Shown here: positions 1 to 7,256 of the stretch, piece after piece
How the letters are laid out: each line of letters opens with the position of its first letter
Numbering within the stretch: the first letter of the stretch is position 1
Assembly: GCA_944363005.1 (NCBI GenBank)
Contig: CALVTV010000084.1
Location: forward strand, 1 to 12,711
Reading direction: 5' to 3'
Source of the DNA: an uncultured Clostridia bacterium
GTDB lineage: Bacteria; Bacillota; Clostridia; Christensenellales; Aristaeellaceae
Length of the DNA stretch: 12,711 nt
Program-made: the position numbers and the translations under genes
Notes under the pieces: model-generated
Database searches by the model: none
The model's input: only the letters and a program-made list of their open reading frames with translations
Told to the model about the DNA's origin: nothing

Positions 1-1
1 A

Positions 2-484
2 AGCTTTGAGGGCACATGCTTTGCGCCACAAGGCGAGGATGTGCGCCGGATGCTGGAGGGGTGCCGGGAAGGCGTGCTGCTGGCGGCAACCCTGGGCGCG
101 CAGAGCGAACGGCTGCTGCTGCGTTGGCAGGCGCTGAATGGCGAGCGGGCCGTGATTCTGGATGCCGTGCTGAGCGCCGCGGTGGAAGCGGTGCTCGATC
201 AGGTTGAGGAGGAACTGCGCGCCAAGCTGCGCAGCCAGCAGCTCTACCTGACCGACCGGTTCAGCCCCGGCTATGGCGACATGCCGCTCGCCCAGTCGCC
301 CGCCATCTGCGATGTGCTCTCGACGGCGCGAACCATCGGGCTCACCGTCGGGGCAAGCGGCATCATGATTCCCCGCAAATCGGTGACGGCGGTCATGGGA
401 ATCAGCGCTACGCCGGTTTTGCGCAGGCCGGCGGGCTGCGAGGGATGCGCGGCGCGGGAAACGTGCGCGTTGCGCAGAGCGTGA
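2..484 (+). CDS. Vitamin B12-dependent methionine synthase activation-domain protein (3' part)
   Basis: This is the C-terminal ~160 residues of a free-standing methionine synthase reactivation protein. The frame is open from base 2, so the true start lies upstream of the window. In the family, this domain binds S-adenosylmethionine and supports reductive re-methylation of cob(II)alamin in MetH. Visible landmarks are LLAATLG near the beginning, then RFSPGYGDMPL, which corresponds to the RxxPGYxxxP SAM-binding segment of E. coli MetH. These are followed by IGL, MIPRKSVTAVMGIS, and a cysteine-rich tail (GCEGCAARETC) typical of the short clostridial versions. The stop codon TGA (482-484) sits 10-16 bases before the candidate metH ATG codons, so the two genes are surely co-transcribed. 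The neighbouring MetH lacks exactly this domain, which confirms the assignment. The N-terminal part, not seen here, should make up a protein of roughly 210-230 residues. Confidence 0.88.
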   Translation, partial: SFEGTCFAPQGEDVRRMLEGCREGVLLAATLGAQSERLLLRWQALNGERAVILDAVLSAAVEAVLDQVEEELRAKLRSQQLYLTDRFSPGYGDMPLAQSPAICDVLSTARTIGLTVGASGIMIPRKSVTAVMGISATPVLRRPAGCEGCAARETCALRRA

Positions 485-500
485 GAAAGTGGGGATGGAT

Positions 501-2855
501 ATGTACAGGCAGAGGGTGACGCTGCTGGACGGCGCGATGGGCACGATGCTCCAGCATGCCGGGTTAAAATTGGGCGAGCGGCCGGAGACGCTGTCGATCA
601 CGGCGCCGCAGGTGGTGGAGCAGATTCATCGCCAGTATGTGCAAGCGGGCGCGAAGATGGTGCTGGCCAATACGTTCTGTGCGAATGCGCATAAGCTGGC
701 GGGAACAGGGTACACGGTGGAGGCGGTTGTCGAAGCTGCGGTGCAGTTGGCCCGCCGGGCCTGCCAGGGAACGGAGGCGCGGGTTGCGCTGGACATCGGG
801 CCCATTGGCGAACTGCTGGAACCGCTGGGTACCCTCCGCTTTGAAGAGGCTTATGCGCTTTTTGCGCAGATGATCCGTGCGGGGGTGCGCGCCGGTGCGC
901 AGGCTGTTTTTTTTGAGACGTTTTCGGATCTGAACGAGCTGCGCGCAGGCGTGCTGGCGGCCAAGGAAAATTGCGCTCTCCCCGTGTTCGCTTCCATGAC
1001 GTTTGAGGCGTCCGGACGAACGTTTTTGGGGTGCCGCGCGGAAGCCGCGGCGATGACGCTCTCCGGACTGGGGGTGCAGGCGGTCGGCGTCAATTGCTCG
1101 CTGGGGCCTGCGGAAGTCGCGCCCATCGTGCGCGCGATGCGCAAGGCGACATCCCTGCCGCTCATCCTCAAACCCAACGCCGGATTGCCCGACCCGCAGA
1201 CAGGGGAATACCGGGCGACGCCGGAGGAGTTTGCACGCGACTGCGCCGCGCTTTTGTCCAGCGGCGCCGTGTACATCGGCGGATGTTGCGGCACGACACC
1301 GGCATTCATTCAGAAACTCAACGAGAGCATCGGCCAGTGTGAAGCGGTTTGGGAAGAAAAGACGCTGCGGGGCATTTGTTCGCCCGGCGAAGTGTGCGAA
1401 TTTGGCCGCGGCGTGCGCGTGATTGGGGAGCGGATCAACCCCACCGGCAAGAAACGGTTTCAGCAGGCGTTGCGCGAAGAGGATCTGTCCTATATCGTCG
1501 CGCAGGCCATCGAACAGGAGGAAGCCGGTGCGCAGATTCTGGATGTGAACGTCGGCCTTCCCGGCATTGACGAGCCGAGAATGATGCAGCGCGTCGTCAC
1601 GGCGATTTCCGGAGCGGTCAGCCTGCCGCTTCAGATTGATTCCTCCAATCCGCAGGCGATCGAAGCGGGGCTTCGCGCGGCGCCCGGCAAGTGCCTGGTC
1701 AACAGCGTGAACGCCACGAAGGCCTCGCTGGAGGCAATCTTGCCGCTCGTAAAAAAGTACGGCGCGGCGGTGGTCGGCCTGACGCTCGGAGAACATGGAT
1801 TGCCGCAGACGGCAAAGGAGCGCATCTCCCTGGCGCAAACCATTCTGGACGCGGCACAGTCCATGGGGATTGCGCGGGAGGATGTCGCCATGGACTGTCT
1901 GACGCTGACGGTTTCCGCGCAGCAGGATCAGGCCGCGCGGACGCTGGAGGCGCTCTCGTATGTGCATCGTGAGATGAAGCTGGAAACCGTGCTGGGAGTT
2001 TCCAACATTTCCTTTGGACTTCCGCAGCGCCAGCTGGTGACGCGCACGTTTCTGGCGCAGGCGCTTGCAAACGGCCTGACGCTACCGATTGTCAATCCCA
2101 ATCAGCGCGAAATCATGGAGACGATCGATGCATGCCGCGTGCTCTCCGGCGAGGACGCGGGATGCACGGCGTATATCGAGCGGCATGCGCCCCAGCCGGC
2201 GCAGGAGGAAAAGCGGCCCGCTGCCTCCGCAAAGACGGTTACCCTTGAGGAAGCGATAGCCAAGGGCTTGCGCGCCGAGGCGGCGGAGCTTGCGCGCGAG
2301 CTGCTCAAGACGATGGAGCCGCTTCAACTCGTGGAAACGCGACTGATTCCCGCGCTGGACGCCGTGGGCGATGCCTATGAGCAGCAGCGCATCTTTCTGC
2401 CGCAGTTGATGCATGCGGCGGCGGCTTCCGGCGCGGCGTTTGACGAAGTGCGTCAGGCCATCGCGCGCAGCGGTGAGGGCGGCGAGGGCAAGGGGCCCAT
2501 CCTGCTGGCGACCGTCGAAGGGGACATTCACGACATCGGCAAGAACATTGTGCATACCGTGCTGGAAAACTATGGATATCGGGTCATCGATCTGGGGCGC
2601 GATGTGCCGGCGGAGCGCGTGGTGGAGGAAGCCGTCCGGCAAAAGGCAAAGTTGATCGGGCTGTCTGCGCTGATGACGACGACCGTGCCGGGAATGGAGC
2701 GGACGATTGCGCTTTTGCGTGCGGCGGGGGTTACGGCGCCGGTCCTTGTGGGCGGGGCGGTGCTCACGCCGGAGTATGCCAAGCGCATTGGCGCGGACTA
2801 TTATGCCAAAGACGCCAAGCAGAGCGCGGACATCGCGCGAAGCATTCTGGGCTGA
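501..2855 (+). CDS. metH: Methionine synthase, cobalamin-dependent, short form without reactivation domain
   Basis: MetH transfers the methyl group of 5-methyl-THF to homocysteine through protein-bound cobalamin. Three modules are visible. The first is an N-terminal homocysteine-binding barrel (about residues 1-285) with zinc ligands in GVNCSLGP (Cys near 200) and GGCCGTTP (near 265). The second is a pterin-binding barrel (about 300-560), opening with VIGERINPTGKK. The third is a helical cap plus Rossmann B12-binding domain (about 600-785), with FLPQ, the cobalt-ligand motif DIHDIGKNIV (His near 680) and GLSALMTTT. At ~785 residues it stops where the E. coli enzyme (about 1200) would begin its SAM-dependent reactivation domain; that function is the preceding gene. 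Three in-frame starts exist: GTG489, ATG495 and ATG501. I prefer ATG501 because GGGGA (491-495) is then well spaced and the protein begins MYRQRVTLLDGAMGTML. The upstream starts add only 2-4 residues. Confidence 0.95.
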   Translation: MYRQRVTLLDGAMGTMLQHAGLKLGERPETLSITAPQVVEQIHRQYVQAGAKMVLANTFCANAHKLAGTGYTVEAVVEAAVQLARRACQGTEARVALDIGPIGELLEPLGTLRFEEAYALFAQMIRAGVRAGAQAVFFETFSDLNELRAGVLAAKENCALPVFASMTFEASGRTFLGCRAEAAAMTLSGLGVQAVGVNCSLGPAEVAPIVRAMRKATSLPLILKPNAGLPDPQTGEYRATPEEFARDCAALLSSGAVYIGGCCGTTPAFIQKLNESIGQCEAVWEEKTLRGICSPGEVCEFGRGVRVIGERINPTGKKRFQQALREEDLSYIVAQAIEQEEAGAQILDVNVGLPGIDEPRMMQRVVTAISGAVSLPLQIDSSNPQAIEAGLRAAPGKCLVNSVNATKASLEAILPLVKKYGAAVVGLTLGEHGLPQTAKERISLAQTILDAAQSMGIAREDVAMDCLTLTVSAQQDQAARTLEALSYVHREMKLETVLGVSNISFGLPQRQLVTRTFLAQALANGLTLPIVNPNQREIMETIDACRVLSGEDAGCTAYIERHAPQPAQEEKRPAASAKTVTLEEAIAKGLRAEAAELARELLKTMEPLQLVETRLIPALDAVGDAYEQQRIFLPQLMHAAAASGAAFDEVRQAIARSGEGGEGKGPILLATVEGDIHDIGKNIVHTVLENYGYRVIDLGRDVPAERVVEEAVRQKAKLIGLSALMTTTVPGMERTIALLRAAGVTAPVLVGGAVLTPEYAKRIGADYYAKDAKQSADIARSILG

Positions 2856-2868
2856 CGTGGGGGATGAC

Positions 2869-4641
2869 ATGGAGAAAAAAACCGTGGATGCGCAACGGCT
2901 GCGCCGGGAACTGGAACGGGGGCCCTTGCTCTTTGACGGGGCGACGGGCACCTACGCGCGGGAGATAGAAGGGTTTCCGGAGGGGCCGGTGGAGCTCTGC
3001 TGCCTGAGCGCGCCGGAGTGCGTGCTTGCGCTGCATCGGGCCTACCTGGCGGCAGGAAGCCGGGCGATCAAGACGAACACGTTTGTGCTCGCTTTGCTGG
3101 GCGAGCGTCGCATGCGCGAGGTCATTCCGGCGGCGTACGCGCTGGCCCGTCAGGCCGCGGATGCGGTTGGCGCGTTTGTGTTTGCGGATATCGGGCCCGC
3201 GCCGGAGCAGATGGAACCGTTTGCATGTTACCGCGCCATGGCGGATGCGTTTTTGGACGCGGGCGCGACGTGCTTCTTGATGGAGACCATGCACCGGGCG
3301 CAAGGGCTTGAGCAGGTGGCCACGTATATTCGCGCGCGGTGTCCGGAGGCGTTCATTGCCGTGTCGTTTGCGGCGGATGCCGATGGGTTTACGCGCGCGG
3401 GCGAATCGGCATCTTCGCTGATTGCGCAGATGGACGCCTGCGCGGACATCGACGCGGTGGGCCTGAACTGCGTATGCGGCGCCTATCACATGCGCAGGTT
3501 GCTTTCGGGGATACCGCGTCCCCAAAAGCATCTGCTGGCTATGCCCAATGCCGGGTATCCGCATGTGGAAAACGGGCGGACGTTTTACGACAGTGATCCG
3601 GCGTATTACGCGCGGCAGGTGATTGCCTGCCGGGAGCTGGGGGCATCGCTGCTCGGCGGCTGTTGCGGTACGACGCCTGAGCATATCCGGCAGATTACCA
3701 GAAGGCTTGAGGCCGGGAACGAAGGGGATGGTGCTGGACGTAGGGCTGTCGAAGGGAAACCTTTGAAGCGCGTCTGCCAAAGCCGGATCAGGCAAAAGCT
3801 TGCCACCGGGGGACGCGCCATTCTGGTGGAGCTGGACCCGCCCAGAAATGCGGATCTTGGCAGCTTTCTGCGCGGTGCGCAGGCACTCTATGCCTCCGGC
3901 ACCGACGCGATTACGCTGGCGGATTGCCCGATCGGCCGCGCGCGCATGGACTCAAGTCTTCTGGCCTGCAAGCTCAGCAGGGAACTGGGCATTGAGGTGC
4001 TCCCGCATATGACCTGCCGCGATCGAAACGTCAATGCGACGCAGGCGCTCTTGCTTGGCCTTTCGATGGAGGGGGTGCACAACGTGCTGGCGGTGACGGG
4101 CGACCCCGTGCCCACCTGCGACCGGGGAAGCGTCAAGAGCGTCTTTCAGTTCAATTCCCGCGTGCTGGCGCGCTTTGTATGCAGCCTGGCGCAAAGCGGG
4201 GATGTGGAACCGTTCTTTTTGTGCGGCGCGCTCAACGTCAACGCGGTCAACTTTGACCAAGAGCTGGAGCGCGCGATGCAGAAGGAAGCCTGCGGCATGG
4301 AGGCCTTTCTCACGCAGCCCGTGCTCAGTGAGCGCGCGGCAGAAAATATGCAGCGGGCCCGCCAGGCGCTCAAGGGCTGGCTGCTCGGCGGGCTGTTCCC
4401 GGTGGTCAGCGAGAAAAACGCGCGGTTTTTGCAAAGTGAGGTGGCGGGAATCGCGCTGGACGATGCGGTGATTCGCGCCTATGAGGGCCTGAACCGCGAG
4501 CAGGGGGAAGCGATGGCGGTACGGCTTTGCACGCAGGCGGCACGCCGCATTGCGCCGTATGTCGATGGGTTTTATATCATGACGCCGTTTCAGCGGGTGG
4601 CGCTGGTTCAGCGGGTCATTTCAGCCGTGCGGGGGCTATGA
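2869..4641 (+). CDS. yitJ: Bifunctional homocysteine S-methyltransferase / 5,10-methylenetetrahydrofolate reductase (YitJ-like)
   Basis: This 590-residue fusion resembles B. subtilis YitJ. The N-terminal half (about 1-285) is a homocysteine methyltransferase barrel: LLFDGATGTY, NCVCG (Cys201) and LLGGCCGTTP (Cys265, Cys266) supply the expected zinc ligands. The C-terminal half (about 305-590) is a MetF-type reductase barrel. It begins ILVELDPPRN, where Glu321 matches the catalytic Glu28 of E. coli MetF, and VTGDPV (Asp412) matches the flavin-contacting Asp120 region. It ends with GFYIMTPF, typical of the family. The reductase produces the 5-methyl-THF consumed by MetH immediately upstream. 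The gene starts 13 bases after the metH stop. ATG2869 was chosen because GGGGGA lies just 5' of it and the protein then begins directly before the barrel; the frame is open further upstream, but only within the metH coding region. What the N-terminal methyl acceptor site uses as donor cannot be read from the sequence. Confidence 0.93.
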   Translation: MEKKTVDAQRLRRELERGPLLFDGATGTYAREIEGFPEGPVELCCLSAPECVLALHRAYLAAGSRAIKTNTFVLALLGERRMREVIPAAYALARQAADAVGAFVFADIGPAPEQMEPFACYRAMADAFLDAGATCFLMETMHRAQGLEQVATYIRARCPEAFIAVSFAADADGFTRAGESASSLIAQMDACADIDAVGLNCVCGAYHMRRLLSGIPRPQKHLLAMPNAGYPHVENGRTFYDSDPAYYARQVIACRELGASLLGGCCGTTPEHIRQITRRLEAGNEGDGAGRRAVEGKPLKRVCQSRIRQKLATGGRAILVELDPPRNADLGSFLRGAQALYASGTDAITLADCPIGRARMDSSLLACKLSRELGIEVLPHMTCRDRNVNATQALLLGLSMEGVHNVLAVTGDPVPTCDRGSVKSVFQFNSRVLARFVCSLAQSGDVEPFFLCGALNVNAVNFDQELERAMQKEACGMEAFLTQPVLSERAAENMQRARQALKGWLLGGLFPVVSEKNARFLQSEVAGIALDDAVIRAYEGLNREQGEAMAVRLCTQAARRIAPYVDGFYIMTPFQRVALVQRVISAVRGL

Positions 4642-4657
4642 AAAGCGCCGATGGAGC

Positions 4658-4686
4658 TTGTCCGCGCTGGAAGACTATGGTATAAT
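4658..4686 (+). promoter_or_regulatory. Sigma-A-type promoter for the HIT gene
   Basis: TTGTCC (4658-4663) and a perfect TATAAT (4681-4686) are separated by 17 bases. TGG directly before the -10 makes an extended -10 element (TGnTATAAT). It lies 16 bases after the yitJ stop and about 37 bases before the HIT start codon, so transcription would begin near 4692 with a short leader containing AAGGGAGG. Confidence 0.8.
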
Positions 4687-4722
4687 ACAGCCATCAAGCA
4701 ACGAACAAGGGAGGCAATACCC

Positions 4723-5142
4723 ATGAAGGATACCAACAGCGGCTACTGCATGCATGGAGAACTGCTCGATGCGTTCGGCATTTTTATCTGTGACCTGAGC
4801 GTGAGCCAGCTGATTCTCTTTAAAGAGCAGAGCCATCCGGGACGCTGCATCGTGGCCTACAAGGACCACGTCAGCGAGATCGTGAACATCAGCGACGAAG
4901 AGCGCAACGCCTTCTTTGCGGACGTGAACCGCGCGGCCAAAGCGATTCACGCGGCGTTCCAGCCGGTCAAGGTGAACTACGGCGCGTATGGCGACACGGG
5001 TTGCCACCTTCACTTCCATCTTGTGCCCAAGTATCGGGATGAGTTTGAATGGGGCGGCGTGTTTGCCATGAATCCCAACCGCACCTATTTGACGGATGTG
5101 CAGTATGCGGAGATGATCGAGAAGATCAAGGCGCATCTGTAA
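4723..5142 (+). CDS. HIT family protein (histidine-triad nucleotide hydrolase/transferase)
   Basis: This 139-residue cytoplasmic protein carries the histidine triad HLHFHLVP (His95, His97, His99), the defining HxHxHxx catalytic motif of the HIT superfamily. These enzymes act on nucleotide phosphoramidates, dinucleotide polyphosphates or adenylylated compounds through a nucleotidyl-histidine intermediate. The N-terminal half contains the strands expected of the fold (FGIFICDL, SQLILFKEQ, GRCIVAYKDHV). The rest is the helix following NISDEERNAFF, and a C-terminal extension with YLTDVQYAEMIEKIKAHL. ATG4723 is preceded by AAGGGAGG (4707-4714) with an 8-base spacer, and the promoter is just upstream, so this start is secure even though the frame is open further 5'. 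The exact substrate cannot be inferred. The gene follows the methionine operon but has its own promoter. Confidence 0.9.
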   Translation: MKDTNSGYCMHGELLDAFGIFICDLSVSQLILFKEQSHPGRCIVAYKDHVSEIVNISDEERNAFFADVNRAAKAIHAAFQPVKVNYGAYGDTGCHLHFHLVPKYRDEFEWGGVFAMNPNRTYLTDVQYAEMIEKIKAHL

Positions 5143-5146
5143 GGGA

Positions 5147-5190
5147 TTTTGGATCTGCGCGCAGAGGCAATCTCCAAATGGGAGCCAAAA
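5147..5190 (+). other. Possible three-way-junction RNA structure in the HIT-GNAT spacer
   Basis: An outer stem TTTTGG (5147-5152) / CCAAAA (5185-5190) encloses two small hairpins. One is TCTG (5154-5157) / CAGA (5162-5165), part of the perfect palindrome TCTGCGCGCAGA. The other is CTCC (5172-5175) / GGAG (5181-5184) with a 5-base loop. I do not recognise it as a known riboswitch class. Short stems in GC-rich DNA can arise by chance. Confidence 0.3.
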
Positions 5191-5208
5191 CGCGACGGCG
5201 GGCAATTG

Positions 5209-5250
5209 AAAAAACGGGGATTCGACTGCGAGGCCGGATGCCCGTTTTTT
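5209..5250 (+). terminator. Intrinsic terminator (or attenuator) between the HIT and GNAT genes
   Basis: AAAAAACGGG (5209-5218) pairs with CCCGTTTTTT (5241-5250). After a G/G mismatch, ATTCG (5220-5224) can pair with CGGAT (5235-5239), giving a ~15-pair hairpin with a 10-base loop and a six-T tail that is itself part of the stem. It lies 67 bases after the HIT stop. The GNAT start follows only 33 bases later and no convincing promoter fits in between. Confidence 0.6.
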
Positions 5251-5282
5251 ACTATACGATAGAAAAAATGCGGAGGAAAAGC

Positions 5283-5762
5283 ATGGAGGAAAAAACGATA
5301 GAGATCGTGGAATGCAATGCATATCAGGACGCGCGTTTACAACAGTGCTTTCGGGACTATTTTTGCGAACTGGGCGAACCGCTCCGGGAAAACACAAGCG
5401 TATTTGACCAAATGCAGCGGGCCGCAACCGATTGCGGCATGCGCTGCCTTGTGATCCAAAGGGATGCGGATTTGCTGGGGTTTATTCAGTTTCAGGAAGA
5501 AGTGCTGACCCATCAAATGGCGTTTTTCACCGAGCGGTTGGGATTCATCCGGGAGCTGTGGGTCAATCCGTGCATCAGAAAGCTGGGATACGGAAAGGCA
5601 CTCGTGCTTGCGGCCCAGACCTTCCTGAAGGACAGGGGCGTTCGCAAAATGATCTTGACCTATGAGCAAAGCGCGCTTGGCTTTTACGAGCGGCTGGGGT
5701 ATCAGATCGATCCATCTTACCGCGCGGCCAATGAACAGGGGGTCGTCACGCGGTTGATCTGA
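5283..5762 (+). CDS. GNAT family N-acetyltransferase
   Basis: This 159-residue protein has the acetyl-CoA-binding core of GNAT enzymes. The strand FIRELWVNP leads into the pyrophosphate loop RKLGYGKAL (the R/QxxGxG/A motif A). Then come a helix, the strand KMILTYEQ and motif B, ALGFYERLGYQ, which is the classic C-terminal helix-strand signature. The central strand CLVIQRDADLLGFIQF is also typical. It should transfer an acetyl group from acetyl-CoA to an amine; the acceptor is unknown. GGAGG (5272-5276) with a 6-base spacer selects ATG5283 over the in-frame ATG5268. Base composition of the first 120 bases (about 50% GC by hand count) is lower than in the methionine operon. The HAD gene follows on the same strand without a visible promoter, so the two are probably co-transcribed. 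Confidence 0.88.
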   Translation: MEEKTIEIVECNAYQDARLQQCFRDYFCELGEPLRENTSVFDQMQRAATDCGMRCLVIQRDADLLGFIQFQEEVLTHQMAFFTERLGFIRELWVNPCIRKLGYGKALVLAAQTFLKDRGVRKMILTYEQSALGFYERLGYQIDPSYRAANEQGVVTRLI

Positions 5763-5766
5763 TCAT

Positions 5767-5790
5767 GCTGCCATATGCCTTATGGCAAGC
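5767..5790 (+). repeat. Inverted repeat (hairpin) between GNAT and HAD genes
   Basis: GCTGCCATA (5767-5775) and TATGGCAAGC (5781-5790) are complementary apart from one bulged base, with loop TGCCT. It starts four bases after the GNAT stop and covers the first possible ATG (5775) of the next frame. It has no T-tract, so it is not a typical terminator. It may hide that ATG or mark a junction. Confidence 0.5.
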
Positions 5791-5813
5791 TAAAATTCAA
5801 TGGTAATGTAAAG

Positions 5814-6431
5814 ATGGAAAATGTAAAATGGATTTTCTTCGATATTGGCTCGACGATTATCGATGAGAGTGAATGCTATAGACTCAGATACCAGGAAGCT
5901 GTTGCGGGCACAACGATCAGCCTTCGTGATTTTGAAAACAAGGTCGTTGAGCTATCCAAACAAAATATGAAGGGCGATCGCGAGGCTAGCAAGTACTACG
6001 GGATAAAATTGCCGCCATGGCATCAGGAGGCGGAAAAGCCGTATAGCAATGCGAAAGCCGTGTGGAAGCAGATGGACGCTAAAGGATATCGCCTTGGCGT
6101 TATCGCCAACCAAAGTGCAGGGATAAAAGACCGCCTATCAAACTGGGGACTTTTAGCGTATTTTGATATCATTTTAGCCTCAGCGGAAGAGGGAATTTCA
6201 AAACCTGATATCGAAATATTTCATCGCGCATTGATCGCCGCAAAGTGTGTGCCCAGCGAAGCTGTCATGATTGGAGACCGTTTGGACAATGATATCTTCC
6301 CCGCCAAAAAAGTGGGCATGAAAACGGTATGGATCAAACAGGGGCTTGGCGGATTGGTGGAAGTTGTTCGTCAAAGTGAACAGGCGGATTATGAAATAGA
6401 GAATCTTTCGGAGCTGTTGTCGTTATTCTAA
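5814..6431 (+). CDS. HAD-like hydrolase with DxG variant of motif I
   Basis: This 205-residue haloacid-dehalogenase-superfamily protein shows all four motifs in order. Motif I is WIFFDIGSTIID (nucleophile Asp10), motif II VIANQS (Ser101), motif III SKPDIEIFHRAL (Lys130), and motif IV VMIGDRLDNDI (Asp145, Asp150). About 75 residues between motifs I and II would form a small helical cap. The usual second aspartate of motif I (DxD) is glycine (Gly12), as in a DIGxT subgroup, so ordinary phosphatase activity is not assured; the substrate is unknown. ATG5814 gives the usual short N-terminus (MENVKWIFFD). ATG5775 would add 13 residues but lies inside a hairpin; neither has a good ribosome site. GC is about 46% over 5821-6420 by hand count, against about 63% in a 60-base sample of metH, which suggests acquisition by transfer. 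Confidence 0.82.
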   Translation: MENVKWIFFDIGSTIIDESECYRLRYQEAVAGTTISLRDFENKVVELSKQNMKGDREASKYYGIKLPPWHQEAEKPYSNAKAVWKQMDAKGYRLGVIANQSAGIKDRLSNWGLLAYFDIILASAEEGISKPDIEIFHRALIAAKCVPSEAVMIGDRLDNDIFPAKKVGMKTVWIKQGLGGLVEVVRQSEQADYEIENLSELLSLF

Positions 6432-6448
6432 TATTTTGAAATTAAACA

Positions 6449-6475
6449 AAAAGCACCGTCGTATAAGGTGCTTTT
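6449..6475 (+). terminator. Rho-independent terminator after the HAD gene
   Basis: AAAAGCACC (6449-6457) and GGTGCTTTT (6467-6475) form a perfect 9-pair stem with a 9-base loop. The A-rich left arm could also stop - strand transcription from the rhomboid gene, whose stop is at 6551, so it may serve both convergent genes. Confidence 0.85.
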
Positions 6476-6550
6476 GATTAAGAGGGATATTTAGTTCTCG
6501 GGCAATATGGTGCGCTGGATGTGCAGAGAAGAAAAACGATTTAATGCCTC

Positions 6551-7117
6551 TCAGCGGTGAAAGAATAATCCCATGACGGCGCCGCACACCCCACCCAGAA
6601 TATGGGACAGATGGGAGATATCGTCGGCGGAGAACAGCCCACCGAGGATTTCCTGCGTCAGGTAGAGCGCGGCAACGGCGACCAGGGTCAGCGGGATTTC
6701 ACCGGGGCGGCTTCCGGCTGTGGAGGCCAGGAAGATCAGCATGTACACCACGCCGCTCGCGCCCAGAAGCATCGAATTTCCGCCGAAGAAGATGTGAAAC
6801 AGCCCGGAGATGACGGCCGTTACGGCGATCATGAACAGCAGGCGCCAACTGCCGTAACGCTCTTCCACAATCGGTCCCAGGGCCAGGATAAAGGCGACGT
6901 TGGAGACGAAGTGGCCAAACGAAGTGTGGCCGCATACGTGACCGAGAAGACGCACGTAGCTGAGCGGATCGAGGAAACTGGAGCGGTAAACGGAAAAGAT
7001 CAAGCGGTTGGATGCGCCGGCGGTGAGGGCGTTGAGGCCGAGCGCGGCCAGAGAGACGATAGCAAAGCACAATGTGGCGGGCGCATTGAACGTAAAGACG
7101 ATCTTGCTCTTCTTCAT
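6551..7117 (-). CDS. Rhomboid family intramembrane serine protease
   Basis: This 188-residue multi-pass membrane protein has the rhomboid catalytic elements. HFVSN (His69, Asn73) contributes to the oxyanion hole. GASG contains the nucleophile Ser121, and SHILGG has the catalytic His172 in the last helix. Hydrophobic segments fall at about 8-32, 69-83, 91-111, 117-133, 141-160 and 168-186, consistent with the six-helix bacterial core. LLGHVCGHTSFGH resembles the L1-loop region and EERYGSWR is a family hallmark. Rhomboids cleave transmembrane segments of other membrane proteins; the substrate here is unknown. ATG at 7117 is chosen because AGGAG (7125-7129 on the - strand) lies 7 bases upstream; the frame continues upstream but without a start signal. 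The gene stands alone, with its own promoter, divergent from the ABC-F gene. Confidence 0.9.
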   Translation of the reverse strand: MKKSKIVFTFNAPATLCFAIVSLAALGLNALTAGASNRLIFSVYRSSFLDPLSYVRLLGHVCGHTSFGHFVSNVAFILALGPIVEERYGSWRLLFMIAVTAVISGLFHIFFGGNSMLLGASGVVYMLIFLASTAGSRPGEIPLTLVAVAALYLTQEILGGLFSADDISHLSHILGGVCGAVMGLFFHR

Positions 7118-7150
7118 GCGGCATCTCCTGAGCGGATGATTGATACGGAC

Positions 7151-7179
7151 AGTATACCATGACGCGCCCGCGCATTCAA
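7151..7179 (-). promoter_or_regulatory. Promoter for the rhomboid gene
   Basis: On the - strand, TTGAAT (7179-7174) and TATACT (7156-7151) are separated by 17 bases, and TGG precedes the -10 (extended -10). Transcription would begin near 7144, about 27 bases before the ATG at 7117. Confidence 0.72.
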
Positions 7180-7256
7180 GCGTCAATCCCGGGCAGAGGA
7201 AAGCGGTTTTATCAAATTGGATAGAATCGGAATGCAGAATTTTATGCCGCAAAGGC

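Noticed and set aside
564..1967. A 467-codon open frame on the - strand inside metH
   Set aside because: It is antisense to the homocysteine and pterin domains; arginine-rich composition is typical of a GC-rich shadow frame.
4644..4668. AGCGC/GCGCT inverted repeat after yitJ as a terminator
   Set aside because: Only five pairs with a large loop and no T-run; it overlaps the HIT promoter. No terminator for the methionine operon is evident here.
5230..5260. A promoter for the GNAT gene using the TATACGAT-like sequence at 5253-5260
   Set aside because: No acceptable -35 occurs at 16-18 bases upstream; the region there is the terminator hairpin.
6476..6550. A short gene or RNA between the HAD terminator and the rhomboid stop
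   Set aside because: No start with a ribosome site and no stable fold was seen; it appears to be plain 3' spacer.
7180..7256. Additional element in the divergent spacer between the rhomboid and ABC-F promoters
   Set aside because: Only weak, short repeats such as GCAGAATTTTATGC were seen; none is a convincing operator or RNA.
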